Below are positions 36,216 through 43,000 of a stretch of DNA of 47,012 nt, piece after piece (position 1 is the first letter of the stretch; every line of letters begins with the position of its first letter). The stretch is from Paucihalobacter sp036825875. Its GTDB lineage: Bacteria > Bacteroidota > Bacteroidia > Flavobacteriales > Flavobacteriaceae. The position numbers were made by a program, and so were the translations under genes. Where the stretch lies: assembly GCF_036825875.1 (NCBI RefSeq), contig NZ_DAISXK010000021.1, forward strand, positions 1-47,012, given 5' to 3'. The notes beneath the pieces were generated by a model. It was given only the letters and a program-made list of their open reading frames with translations, was not told where the DNA came from and did no database searches.

Positions 36216-36924
36216 ATTAAGACATATCAAATTGCCTTTTTTAGTGTTGGCCGTCACTAGCTTGTTTGCGTTTACAAATAGCAAAAATAGCAAGCGTGAA
36301 ATTAAAGCAGTGGATATTGTATTTAAAGGCGATCAAAAGCTTTTTCTTACAACTGAGAATGTTAGTAAATTGTTAATACAAAATCAAGAGGCTGTTATGA
36401 ATAAGCCTAAAGAAATTATAGATTTGAACCTATTAGAATCCGCCCTAAAAACTAACCAAATAATCAAAAACGCAGAAGTACACTTGTCCGTAGACGGCGT
36501 ACTCACAGCGGAAATTGAGCAAAAAAGACCTATTGCTAGAGTCAATACTAATGCATCTTATTATATAGATGATCAGGGTACGTTTATGCCTTTAAGTAGT
36601 AATTATTCAGCAAGAGTGCCACTTATAACAGGTGCAATTAACAAAAAGAACGCAGCGCAAATTTTGCCAATTGCTAAAAAGATTGATGAAGACGCTTTTT
36701 TAAAGTCGCATGTGATTGAAATGATTTTAAATGATGACGATACCGTAGATCTACGATTTAGAACCTACGATTTTAAAATACATTTAGGAACATTGAAACA
36801 ACTAGATAAAAAAATAAACAATCTCAAAGCTTTTTATCAAAAGGCGTATAGAGATAGCACATTACAAAAGTATAGTTTGGTTAACTTAAAGTTTGACAAC
36901 CAAGTTATATGTACCAAAAAATAA
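36205..36924 (+). CDS. ftsQ: FtsQ-like cell-division protein
   Basis: A 239-residue bitopic protein. A short basic N terminus leads to one transmembrane helix at about 9-24. A POTRA-like domain (AVDIVFKGDQKLFLTTENV) and a beta domain follow (IEQKRPIARVNTNASYYIDDQG is typical FtsQ text, residues about 110-131). FtsQ recruits FtsB and FtsL to the septum. Divergent Bacteroidota members lack clear similarity at the N terminus, so position between murC and ftsA is important evidence. It overlaps murC by 11 bases; ftsA follows after three bases. Confidence 0.88.
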   Translation: MRVKLRHIKLPFLVLAVTSLFAFTNSKNSKREIKAVDIVFKGDQKLFLTTENVSKLLIQNQEAVMNKPKEIIDLNLLESALKTNQIIKNAEVHLSVDGVLTAEIEQKRPIARVNTNASYYIDDQGTFMPLSSNYSARVPLITGAINKKNAAQILPIAKKIDEDAFLKSHVIEMILNDDDTVDLRFRTYDFKIHLGTLKQLDKKINNLKAFYQKAYRDSTLQKYSLVNLKFDNQVICTKK

Positions 36925-36927
36925 ACA

Positions 36928-38244
36928 ATGGACAACAATAAAATCGCAGTAGGATTAGATATAGGAACCACAAAAATTGTGGCTATGATTGGCCGTAAAA
37001 ACGAATATGGCAAAGTGGAGATTTTAGGCATTGGAAAAGCAAAAAGTTTAGGCGTACACCGTGGGGTGGTTAATAATATTACCCAAACCATACAATCTAT
37101 CCAACAAGCCGTACAAGAAGCCGAAATGGCATGTGATTTTAAGATAAACGAAGTAACTGTTGGAATCGCTGGTCAGCACATTAGAAGTCTTCAGCACAGT
37201 GATTATATCACTAGAGCCAATTCCGAACTCGTGATTGATGAAGAGGATATCGACAGGTTAATCAATCAAGTGCACAAGCTGGTGATGTTGCCAGGAGAGG
37301 AAATTATTCATGTATTACCGCAAGAATTTAAAGTAGACGGTCAGCCAGAAATTAAAGAACCCATAGGCATGTATGGTGGACGTTTGGAGGCCAATTTTCA
37401 TGTGGTAGTGGGGCAGGTGTCGTCTATCAGAAATGTGGGTCGCTGTATCAAAAGTGCTGGTCTAGAGTTGGAAGGCATTACCCTGGAACCACTAGCATCG
37501 GCCAATGCAGTATTGAGTCAGGAAGAAAAAGAAGCGGGTGTTGCCTTGATTGATATAGGTGGTGGCACAACTGATTTGGCAGTGTTTAAAAATGGGATCA
37601 TTCGTCATACGGCTGTAATTCCTTTTGGCGGTAATGTGATTACTGAAGATATTAAAGAAGGTTGTTCCATCATTGAAAAGCAGGCAGAACTACTTAAAAT
37701 AAAATTCGGCTCGGCATGGCCAGGAGAAAATAAAGACAATGAAATAGTCTCGATTCCAGGATTGAGAGGCAGAGAACCGAAAGAGATAACCCTCAAAAAT
37801 CTTTCAAAAATCATCCATGCCAGAGTGGTTGAAATTGTAGAACAGGTGTATGTAGAAATTAAGAATTACGGACACGAAGAGCAGAAAAAGAAACTCATTG
37901 CGGGCATAGTGCTCACCGGCGGCGGCAGTCAGTTAAAGCACTTAAAGCAATTGGTGGAGTACATCACTGGTATGGATACCAGAATCGGATTCCCCAACGA
38001 ACACTTGGCAGGCGATTCCGATTCTGATGTTACCAGTCCATTGTATGCCACAGCTGTTGGTCTAGTAATGGATGCTTTAAAACGTCAGGAGCGTAAAAAG
38101 GCTGAACAAGAAGAAGTCAAAAAACAACAAGCCCAAGCTCCAGTAATAGATGAACCTGTTGTAACGAAACCCAAAAAAGAACGCCGAGGTTTTTTAGACA
38201 AACTAACCGAACGCGTCAAAGATTTTTTAGATAATGCAGAATAA
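36928..38244 (+). CDS. ftsA: Actin-like division protein FtsA
   Basis: A 438-residue ATPase of the actin fold that anchors FtsZ filaments to the membrane. The phosphate-1 motif GLDIGTTKIVAMIG is at residues about 9-22. The SHS2 domain spans about 85-165 (VGIAGQHIRSLQ opens it). LIDIGGGTTDLAVF is near 208 and GIVLTGGGSQLKHL near 325. The C terminus is a charged, Gln-rich linker followed by an amphipathic helix (RRGFLDKLTERVKDFLDNAE), the membrane anchor. FtsZ follows after 36 bases. Confidence 0.96.
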   Translation: MDNNKIAVGLDIGTTKIVAMIGRKNEYGKVEILGIGKAKSLGVHRGVVNNITQTIQSIQQAVQEAEMACDFKINEVTVGIAGQHIRSLQHSDYITRANSELVIDEEDIDRLINQVHKLVMLPGEEIIHVLPQEFKVDGQPEIKEPIGMYGGRLEANFHVVVGQVSSIRNVGRCIKSAGLELEGITLEPLASANAVLSQEEKEAGVALIDIGGGTTDLAVFKNGIIRHTAVIPFGGNVITEDIKEGCSIIEKQAELLKIKFGSAWPGENKDNEIVSIPGLRGREPKEITLKNLSKIIHARVVEIVEQVYVEIKNYGHEEQKKKLIAGIVLTGGGSQLKHLKQLVEYITGMDTRIGFPNEHLAGDSDSDVTSPLYATAVGLVMDALKRQERKKAEQEEVKKQQAQAPVIDEPVVTKPKKERRGFLDKLTERVKDFLDNAE

Positions 38245-38280
38245 ATTAATCCATATAAAACCCAATAAAGAACTTATCAT

Positions 38281-40173
38281 ATGAGCAATCACGATTTTGG
38301 AAGTATAGCATTCGATTTGCCAAAGAACCAATCAAACGTCATCAAAGTAATAGGAGTTGGTGGTGGTGGTAGTAACGCCATCAATCACATGTTTCAGCAA
38401 GGTATCAAAGGGGTAGATTTTGTAATCTGTAACACCGATGCACAAGCCTTACAAAATAGTGGAGTTCCTAATAAAATTCAATTAGGACTGCATCTAACCG
38501 AAGGTTTAGGTGCTGGCGCCAATCCCGAAGTTGGCGAGCAATCGGCTGTTGAAAGTTTAGAAGACATCCGACGCATGTTAGATACCAACACAAAAATGGT
38601 ATTCATCACCGCAGGAATGGGCGGTGGTACCGGTACAGGTGCCGCGCCAATCATTGCCAAAATGGCTAAGGAATTAGACATTCTAACCGTTGGTATTGTA
38701 ACCATGCCATTTCAGTTTGAAGGTAAAATGCGAAACGAACAAGCACAGCTTGGTATAGAAAAATTACGTGGTCATGTAGATTCTCTAATTGTAATCAACA
38801 ATAATAAATTACGTGAGGTTTACGGTAATCTTGGCTTTAAAGCAGGATTTTCAAAAGCCGATGAGGTTTTGGCAACCGCCTCCAGAGGAATTGCCGAAGT
38901 TATCACACATCATTACACGCAAAACATCGATTTACGCGATGCCAAAACCGTCCTTAGCAACAGTGGGTCGGCTATTATGGGTTCTGCCTCAGCATCGGGT
39001 CAAACCCGCGCGCAAGACGCTATCATGAAAGCCTTAGATTCACCATTGTTAAACGATAATAAAATCACGGGAGCAAAAAACGTGTTGTTACTTATTGTTT
39101 CAGGAACACAGGAAATTACCATTGATGAAATAGGTGAGATCAACGATCATATTCAAAATGAAGCTGGCCACGGTGCTAACATTATCATGGGTGTTGGTGA
39201 AGACGAAACGCTTCAGGAATCTATTGCTGTAACAATCATTGCCACTGGGTTTAATGTAGACCAGCAAAATGATATCTCCAATACCGAAGCCAAAAAAGTG
39301 ATTCACGCCTTAGACGATGATTCAGTAGATAATGACAATAGGGTAAAAGATTCCGAACCAGCTATTTTTATGCCAGACATTGTTTTAGAGAAAGATAAAG
39401 TAGTAGTTCATACTCTAGAGGAAGACGATTTTAAAGATGATTTTGAATTGATTCCTACTACTGAATTTATCAAAAATATGTCGGTGACTTACGAAGAAGT
39501 GATTGACGGCAAGCGTAAGCAAACTGAATTTATTATCAACGATGTAAAACCTCGAACAACAGAAATAGAACCAGTTGAGGAAGAGCAAATCACCCTAACC
39601 TTCGATTTGCCACTTACGCCTAAGTCAGAAGAAAAGGACAGCGTTAAAGGAATTGATGATTCAAATAAAGTATTATTCTCCTTAGACGAAGACTTTAAAA
39701 ACTTCGATGTGAACGAATATGTTGAAATAATTCCTGTAACCGAAGCCAATGATAAAGGTGAGAAGCGCTTTGTTTTAGAAGATATCAATTCTTCCGAAAC
39801 CACCGCGAAACAAACCAAGGCCAAAGCACCAGAGGTTAGAGAAGAAGTTTATGAAAGACGTGTAGCCGAACCCAACGATCGCAGCTATGAAACGGCAGAA
39901 GAAATCGATCCGATGACCACGCCTATTTCAGAGTTGTTAAAGGAGCGTGCTAATGAGCGCAGACGGAAAATGAAAGACTTCAATTACAAATTTAATAATG
40001 CTAAAATAGACGAAATAGAAAGAGAACCAGCATACAAGAGACAAGGCGTGAATTTGGACGAATCTAAACATTCATCCGAGACTATTACTTCGAGATTATC
40101 AGTTGGCACTGACGACAACGACGATGTTCAATTGAGAAGTAACAATTCATTTTTACACGACAACGTAGATTAA
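38281..40173 (+). CDS. ftsZ: Tubulin-like division protein FtsZ, long tail
   Basis: A 630-residue GTPase that forms the division ring. The GTPase core covers about residues 15-325: IGVGGGGSNAINHM at 24-37, tubulin signature GGGTGTGAAP at 114-123, and the NNDLRD-type catalytic loop seen as NIDLRDAKTV near 217. The C-terminal region of about 300 residues is acidic, low in hydrophobics and probably unfolded, ending in SNNSFLHDNVD, which is likely the peptide bound by FtsA. The core is ordinary; the tail is about five times longer than in E. coli (383 residues total), as in other Flavobacteriaceae. Confidence 0.96.
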   Translation: MSNHDFGSIAFDLPKNQSNVIKVIGVGGGGSNAINHMFQQGIKGVDFVICNTDAQALQNSGVPNKIQLGLHLTEGLGAGANPEVGEQSAVESLEDIRRMLDTNTKMVFITAGMGGGTGTGAAPIIAKMAKELDILTVGIVTMPFQFEGKMRNEQAQLGIEKLRGHVDSLIVINNNKLREVYGNLGFKAGFSKADEVLATASRGIAEVITHHYTQNIDLRDAKTVLSNSGSAIMGSASASGQTRAQDAIMKALDSPLLNDNKITGAKNVLLLIVSGTQEITIDEIGEINDHIQNEAGHGANIIMGVGEDETLQESIAVTIIATGFNVDQQNDISNTEAKKVIHALDDDSVDNDNRVKDSEPAIFMPDIVLEKDKVVVHTLEEDDFKDDFELIPTTEFIKNMSVTYEEVIDGKRKQTEFIINDVKPRTTEIEPVEEEQITLTFDLPLTPKSEEKDSVKGIDDSNKVLFSLDEDFKNFDVNEYVEIIPVTEANDKGEKRFVLEDINSSETTAKQTKAKAPEVREEVYERRVAEPNDRSYETAEEIDPMTTPISELLKERANERRRKMKDFNYKFNNAKIDEIEREPAYKRQGVNLDESKHSSETITSRLSVGTDDNDDVQLRSNNSFLHDNVD

Positions 40174-40206
40174 TAGCAAATTTAGTTGAGTGTTTCACAC
40201 TTGTGT

Positions 40207-40247
40207 CAAACCTGAGTAACTCAAATGTTGCTCAGGTTTTTGTTTTT
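40207..40247 (+). terminator. Terminator of the dcw operon
   Basis: A 12-bp stem (40209-40220 with 40227-40238, one T-G wobble) and a 6-nt loop are followed by TTTGTTTTT. It separates ftsZ from the YqeY-family gene. Confidence 0.9.
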
Positions 40248-40284
40248 ATACCAAAAGCAGAGTTATCAGAACCTAATTTCTTAT

Positions 40285-40292
40285 TATCTTCG
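40285..40292 (+). promoter_or_regulatory. -7 box of the YqeY-family gene
   Basis: TATCTTCG differs from TAnnTTTG at one base. It lies after the ftsZ terminator and 27 bases before the ATG. No clear -33 element is seen. Confidence 0.35.
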
Positions 40293-40318
40293 CAACTCAA
40301 AATGAAAATTAGTACATC

Positions 40319-40765
40319 ATGAGTTTACAGGATAAGATTATGACAGCCATGAAAACGGCCATGAAGGAAAAAGATCAAACAGCACTTGCTGCTCTTAGAG
40401 CAGTAAAATCAGAATTGTTATTAGCTCAAACCTCGGGTACCCAAGACACCCTTACAGAGGAAGACGAGATAAAAATTTTATCAAAACTCGTAAAACAACG
40501 TAAAGACAGTGCAACAATTTTTACTGAGCAGAATCGTTTAGATTTAGCCGAACCAGAATTAGCACAAGCAGCTATAATTAGTCAATTTTTACCAGAACAA
40601 TTAAGCGAAGAAGCCATTGCCAAAGAAGTGGATGCCATCATCGCTTACACTGGTGCTTCAGGCATGAAAGATATGGGTAAAGTAATGGGATTGGCTTCAA
40701 GTGCATTAGCAGGTAAAGCGGATGGTAAGACTATTTCGATGATAGTTAAGGCCAGGTTGTCTTAA
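40319..40765 (+). CDS. GatB/YqeY domain protein
   Basis: A 148-residue, entirely helical protein of the YqeY family, related to the tRNA-binding tail domain of the GatB amidotransferase subunit. The sequence covers the full family length: LRAVKSELL, the central EEDEIKILSKLVKQRKDSA segment and the closing MGKVMGLASSALAGKADGK loop. Function is not firmly known; tRNA binding is inferred from the family. It has its own promoter region and stands between the ftsZ terminator and tRNA-Arg. Confidence 0.92.
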   Translation: MSLQDKIMTAMKTAMKEKDQTALAALRAVKSELLLAQTSGTQDTLTEEDEIKILSKLVKQRKDSATIFTEQNRLDLAEPELAQAAIISQFLPEQLSEEAIAKEVDAIIAYTGASGMKDMGKVMGLASSALAGKADGKTISMIVKARLS

Positions 40766-40805
40766 TTATAAAAATATAAAGAGATGCCTTTTTTTAAAGG
40801 CAAAT

Positions 40806-40879
40806 GGCCGCGTGGCGCAATTGAATAGCGCATCAGATTTCGGCTCTGAGGGTTGGGGGTTTGAATCCCTCCGCGGTCA
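40806..40879 (+). tRNA. tRNA-Arg (anticodon TCG)
   Basis: A complete cloverleaf of 74 nt. Acceptor GGCCGCG (40806-40812) pairs with CGCGGTC (40872-40878) with one G-T. The D-stem is GCGC/GCGC, and the anticodon stem TCAGA/TCTGA holds the loop TTTCGGC, so the anticodon is TCG (40840-40842). The T-stem is GGGGG/CCCTC with loop TTTGAAT. The discriminator base is A and CCA is not encoded. It should read CGA and related Arg codons. It borders the accessory region 40880-43012. Confidence 0.96.
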
Positions 40880-40889
40880 CATCAAGCAG

Positions 40890-41019
40890 GTAAAACCGCC
40901 CCCAACGCAGTTGGGGGCGGTTCTGTTTTTTTACACCGCGTCAAAAGCCCAGCTTTTGTAAGCGTTGTAAAAAAACAGAACCTAACAGCCCTCAACAAGG
41001 TTGGGGGCTGTGGTTTTAC
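40890..41019. repeat. 130-bp inverted pair of terminator-like hairpins
   Basis: Two arms carry the same module in opposite directions: GTAAAACC, then stem GCCCCCAAC, then stem GTTGGGGGC, then GGTTCTG, seven T and ACA. The left arm is 40890-40935 on plus. The right arm is 40966-41019 on minus, with ACA/TGT lengthening its stem and one wobble. Their GGTTCTG-T7-ACA ends (40919-40935 and 40966-40982) are a perfect 17-bp inverted repeat. Between them a small hairpin CAAAAG/CTTTTG forms the centre. The left arm (40894-40932) doubles as the intrinsic terminator of tRNA-Arg. Confidence 0.85.
40894..40932 (+). terminator. Terminator of tRNA-Arg
   Basis: A perfect 13-bp stem (40894-40906 with 40910-40922) with a 3-nt GCA loop is followed by CTG and seven T. 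It begins 15 bases after the tRNA 3' end. Confidence 0.88.
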
Positions 41020-41063
41020 TTATTTGCAGACGTGAGCAATCAGGGATGAGCGCAAGCTAATCC
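40945..41063 (+). repeat. Intergenic repeat unit U, intact copy
   Basis: This unit starts with a 37-nt segment (40945-40981, AAGCCCAGCTTTTG onward) that recurs exactly at 41084-41120. It continues with a roughly 64-nt segment (41000-41063, GTTGGGGGCTGTGG onward, including CAGGGATGAGCGC) that recurs imperfectly at 41288-41348. In this copy the two segments are contiguous apart from the CTAACAGCCCTCAACAAG hairpin arm; in the second copy they are separated by inserted DNA. It shares its first part with the 130-bp inverted repeat. Confidence 0.75.
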
Positions 41064-41120
41064 CGTTTCGATAGATTAATTTTAAGCCCAGCTTTTGTAA
41101 GCGTTGTAAAAAAACAGAAC

Positions 41121-41156
41121 TCCGCTGCCGCGCGATTCTATCGCGTGGTGGAAGTA
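41121..41156 (+). repeat. Palindromic repeat R3, copy 1
   Basis: A 36-nt GC-rich element starting TCCGCTGCCGCGCGAT. Its core forms a 12-bp stem (41125-41136 with 41140-41151) with a TCT loop and two wobble pairs. It abuts repeat segment U on its left and the kinase-gene fragment on its right. Copies 2 and 3 lie at 41229-41264 and 42964-42999. Confidence 0.8.
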
Positions 41157-41159
41157 GTA

Positions 41160-41284
41160 ATGAAGAATGCCTATAAGCATGATCTAGAGAAAAGTGAAAA
41201 GGATAGGTGTGCTAAAGTCACAAGTCACTCCGCTACCGCGCGATTCTATCGCGTGGTGGAAGTAAGTAAAAGTAATTTGCTACC
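41160..41284 (+). pseudogene. Duplicated 3' fragment of the HipA-type kinase gene
   Basis: 125 bases match the 3' end of the kinase gene and its flank (42902-43012). Homology starts sharply at the codon for Met296 of the kinase and runs through the R3 element to TAATTTGCTACC. This copy carries two 7-nt insertions relative to the intact gene (near 41194-41201 and 41264-41271) and a few substitutions, so the frame is broken after about 12 codons. It has no start or kinase domain and is a relic, probably of an earlier toxin gene copy. Confidence 0.85.
41229..41264 (+). repeat. Palindromic repeat R3, copy 2
   Basis: Differs from copy 1 at a single base (A for G at the seventh position). Stem 41233-41244 with 41248-41259, loop TCT. 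It lies inside the duplicated kinase-gene fragment at the same place where copy 3 ends the intact gene. Confidence 0.8.
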
Positions 41285-41386
41285 CCTGTTGGGGCTGTGG
41301 CTTTCCCTATTTGCAGGCGTGAGCACTCAGGGATGAGCGCGCTAATCCTAAAACCTTCAATTTATTCAAATCTAAATTTCAAAATA

Positions 41387-41406
41387 ATATATGTTTAAAC
41401 ATATAT
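41387..41406. promoter_or_regulatory. Perfect 20-bp palindrome upstream of hipB
   Basis: Centred on GTTTAAAC with ATATAT arms on both sides, perfect over 20 bp. It lies 80 bases before the antitoxin start in an AT-rich stretch (41356-41485) without genes. A binding site for the HTH antitoxin is plausible, although the two TACATATAAT repeats nearer the start are an equal candidate. Confidence 0.5.
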
Positions 41407-41429
41407 GAATAAGCTATAATGTATTATTA

Positions 41430-41487
41430 TATTTTATTACATATAATTTTACTATATTCGTTAAAATTATATTTTAATACATATAAT
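41430..41487 (+). promoter_or_regulatory. Paired 18-bp direct repeats, likely hipB operators
   Basis: TATTTTATTACATATAAT (41430-41447) and TATTTTAATACATATAAT (41470-41487) differ at one base and are spaced exactly 40 bp apart. The second overlaps the ATG of the antitoxin gene. A degenerate -7 box TATATTCG lies between them (41453-41460). HipB-type antitoxins repress their own operon from repeated sites; this layout fits such control. Confidence 0.55.
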
Positions 41488-41695
41488 GAGCTATTTATCA
41501 GAATTTGTAAAAGAGAGAAGAAAAAGTGTCAACCTGACGCAAGAGGAATTTGCCCAGCGTGCAGGAGTCGCGCTAACAGTTGTTAGAAAAATTGAGCAGG
41601 GAAAAACCAATTTGAATATGGAAAAGGTAAACTTGGTCTTAAATATGTTTGGACATGAGTTGGCGCCATTGAAGTTAAAAAGGCCTCATAAATGA
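41486..41695 (+). CDS. hipB: HipB-like HTH antitoxin
   Basis: A 69-residue Cro/C1-type DNA-binding protein. The helix-turn-helix covers residues about 5-60, with the NLTQEEFAQRAGVALTVVRKIE core. The short C terminus (APLKLKRPHK) is basic. The size and the neighbours (HipA N-terminal protein and HipA kinase) identify it as the antitoxin and repressor of a hip module. It overlaps the next gene by four bases. Direct repeats around its start are likely its operators. Confidence 0.9.
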   Translation: MSYLSEFVKERRKSVNLTQEEFAQRAGVALTVVRKIEQGKTNLNMEKVNLVLNMFGHELAPLKLKRPHK

Positions 41696-42027
41696 GACAG
41701 GGTTACGTATATTACAAAGATAATTTAGCTGGAGTAATTACAGAAACAAATGACGGTGAGTATATTTTTCAGTATGATAATAAATATGTTGAGGATTTCC
41801 CTGATGATTTCATAACCTTTGTTATGCCTGTTACGAGTACACCCTATACAGACAAAAGACTATTTCCTTTTTTTGAGGGATTGATACCTGAAGGATGGTT
41901 GTTGAATATAGCAACCGATAACTGGAAAATTAGCAAGAATGATCGAATGGGTCTACTGCTCGCATGTTGTCATAATTGCATAGGGGCGGTAAGTGTTGAA
42001 CCAATACCCAAAAGTGATGAAGAATAA
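41692..42027 (+). CDS. Stand-alone HipA N-terminal domain protein (HipS-like)
   Basis: A 111-residue protein matching only the N-terminal subdomain (Couple_hipA) of HipA toxins. VYYKDNLAGVITETNDGEYIF begins it, and LFPFFEGLIPEGWLL near 57-71 is the family's F-x-x-L-x-PEG signature. In classical HipA this domain is fused to the kinase; here it is a separate gene, as in the three-gene HipBST system of enteropathogenic E. coli, where HipS is the antitoxin. Its last codons overlap the kinase start, in a different frame. Antitoxin activity here is inference. Confidence 0.85.
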   Translation: MRQGYVYYKDNLAGVITETNDGEYIFQYDNKYVEDFPDDFITFVMPVTSTPYTDKRLFPFFEGLIPEGWLLNIATDNWKISKNDRMGLLLACCHNCIGAVSVEPIPKSDEE

Positions 42028-43000
42028 GTGCTTGTATTGTTATGGCGCCACAGCTAATGCGAAAGACTTTCACGATGAGTGCGCTTTGAAATTTTTTGGA
42101 ACATCTACAGCGCCAAAAATACCCTATTCATTGAGCCAAATGGACGAGTTGGCTAAAAATATAGTAGAACGAAGTGTTGCTGTCCCAGGTGTCCAACCAA
42201 AGTTGTCTATGTCTTTAATTCGCAACGCTAAAAAAAAATCTGATACACGATTAACGGTTCTAGGCGCTTTAGGAGGTGAGTTCATACTTAAGCCACCTTC
42301 TGAACGGTTTTGTGAAATGCCCGAAAATGAGCATGTGACTATGAAAATAGCAGAAGTCTTGGGTATAAGGGTCGTCCCTTCTTCTCTAATTAGAATAGCT
42401 TCAGGAGAACTCTCCTATATTACCAGGCGTATAGATAGGACTTCGAAAGGTGAAAAAATACATATGTTGGATATGTTCCAAATTACCGAGGCTTCTGATA
42501 AATACAAAAGTTCTATGGAAAAAATTGGTAACGCCATTGACCAATATTCAAGTAACACGCTTCTTGATAAAGTCCTGTATTTTGAATTGGTAATTTTTTC
42601 GTTTATTACTGGAAACAACGATATGCATTTGAAAAATTTTTCGATGATTAAAGACACTATTGGCTGGACTTTATCCCCTGCATACGATTTGTTAAACGCA
42701 TCGATTATAAACCCAAAAGATGACGAGGAGCTCGCACTTACCTTGAACGGTAAGAAAAGAAAGCTCAAGACAGAACATTTTTTAGGGTTCGGTAAGGGAT
42801 TGGGTTTGTCGCCCAAACAAATAAATGGCGCTTTTAAAAGGATACCCGATAAATTGTCTGAAATAGAGAATTGGATCGACAAATCGTTCTTATCAAATGA
42901 TATGAAGAATGCCTATAAGCATGTTCTAGAGAAAAGGATAGGTGTGCTAAAGTCACAAGTCACTCCGCTACCGCGCGATGCTATCGAGTGGTGGACGTAG
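42017..43000 (+). CDS. hipA: HipA/HipT-like serine/threonine kinase toxin
   Basis: A 327-residue kinase of the HipA family; such toxins stop growth by phosphorylating an aminoacyl-tRNA synthetase. It starts at 42017 (MKNKCLYC). A C-x2-C...H-x3-C pair at residues 5-22 may bind zinc. The glycine-rich loop VPGVQPK lies at 56-62 with Ser53 nearby. The catalytic GNNDMHLKNF is at 199-208 (Asp202), and the metal-binding YDLLNAS at 223-229 (Asp224). The natural end is probably near residue 310 (LEKRIGVL); the last residues, TPLPRDAIEWWT, are read from repeat R3. The upstream in-frame ATG at 41993 is less likely. Confidence 0.9.
   Translation: MKNKCLYCYGATANAKDFHDECALKFFGTSTAPKIPYSLSQMDELAKNIVERSVAVPGVQPKLSMSLIRNAKKKSDTRLTVLGALGGEFILKPPSERFCEMPENEHVTMKIAEVLGIRVVPSSLIRIASGELSYITRRIDRTSKGEKIHMLDMFQITEASDKYKSSMEKIGNAIDQYSSNTLLDKVLYFELVIFSFITGNNDMHLKNFSMIKDTIGWTLSPAYDLLNASIINPKDDEELALTLNGKKRKLKTEHFLGFGKGLGLSPKQINGAFKRIPDKLSEIENWIDKSFLSNDMKNAYKHVLEKRIGVLKSQVTPLPRDAIEWWT
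42964..42999 (+). repeat. Palindromic repeat R3, copy 3, inside hipA end
   Basis: Same element as at 41121 and 41229, with three differences from copy 2, one of which weakens the stem. It supplies the last 12 codons of the kinase gene. It is followed by TAGTAATTTGCTACC, shared with the flank of copy 2. Confidence 0.8.

Larger units (their letters stand above)
41084..41348 (+). repeat. Repeat unit U, second copy, split by an insertion
   Basis: The first segment (41084-41120) matches 40945-40981 exactly over 37 nt. The second segment (41288-41348) matches 41000-41063 with several differences. Between them, 41121-41287 holds a palindrome R3, a fragment of the HipA-type kinase gene and a second R3. 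The insertion replaced or removed the short hairpin arm that joins the halves in the intact copy. Confidence 0.75.

Noticed and set aside
40785..40802. TGCCTTT/AAAGGCA hairpin after the YqeY-family gene
   Set aside because: The stem is short and no T-run follows on either strand, so it was not called a terminator.
41145..41336. A 63-codon open frame upstream of hipB
   Set aside because: It is formed from R3, the duplicated hipA tail and the repeat unit; the frame is shifted against the real gene after about 12 codons.
40890..41350. Integron attC sites or CRISPR array
   Set aside because: The repeats have neither the GTTRRRY/RYYYAAC pairs in the right arrangement nor regular spacers; no cas or integrase genes are seen.
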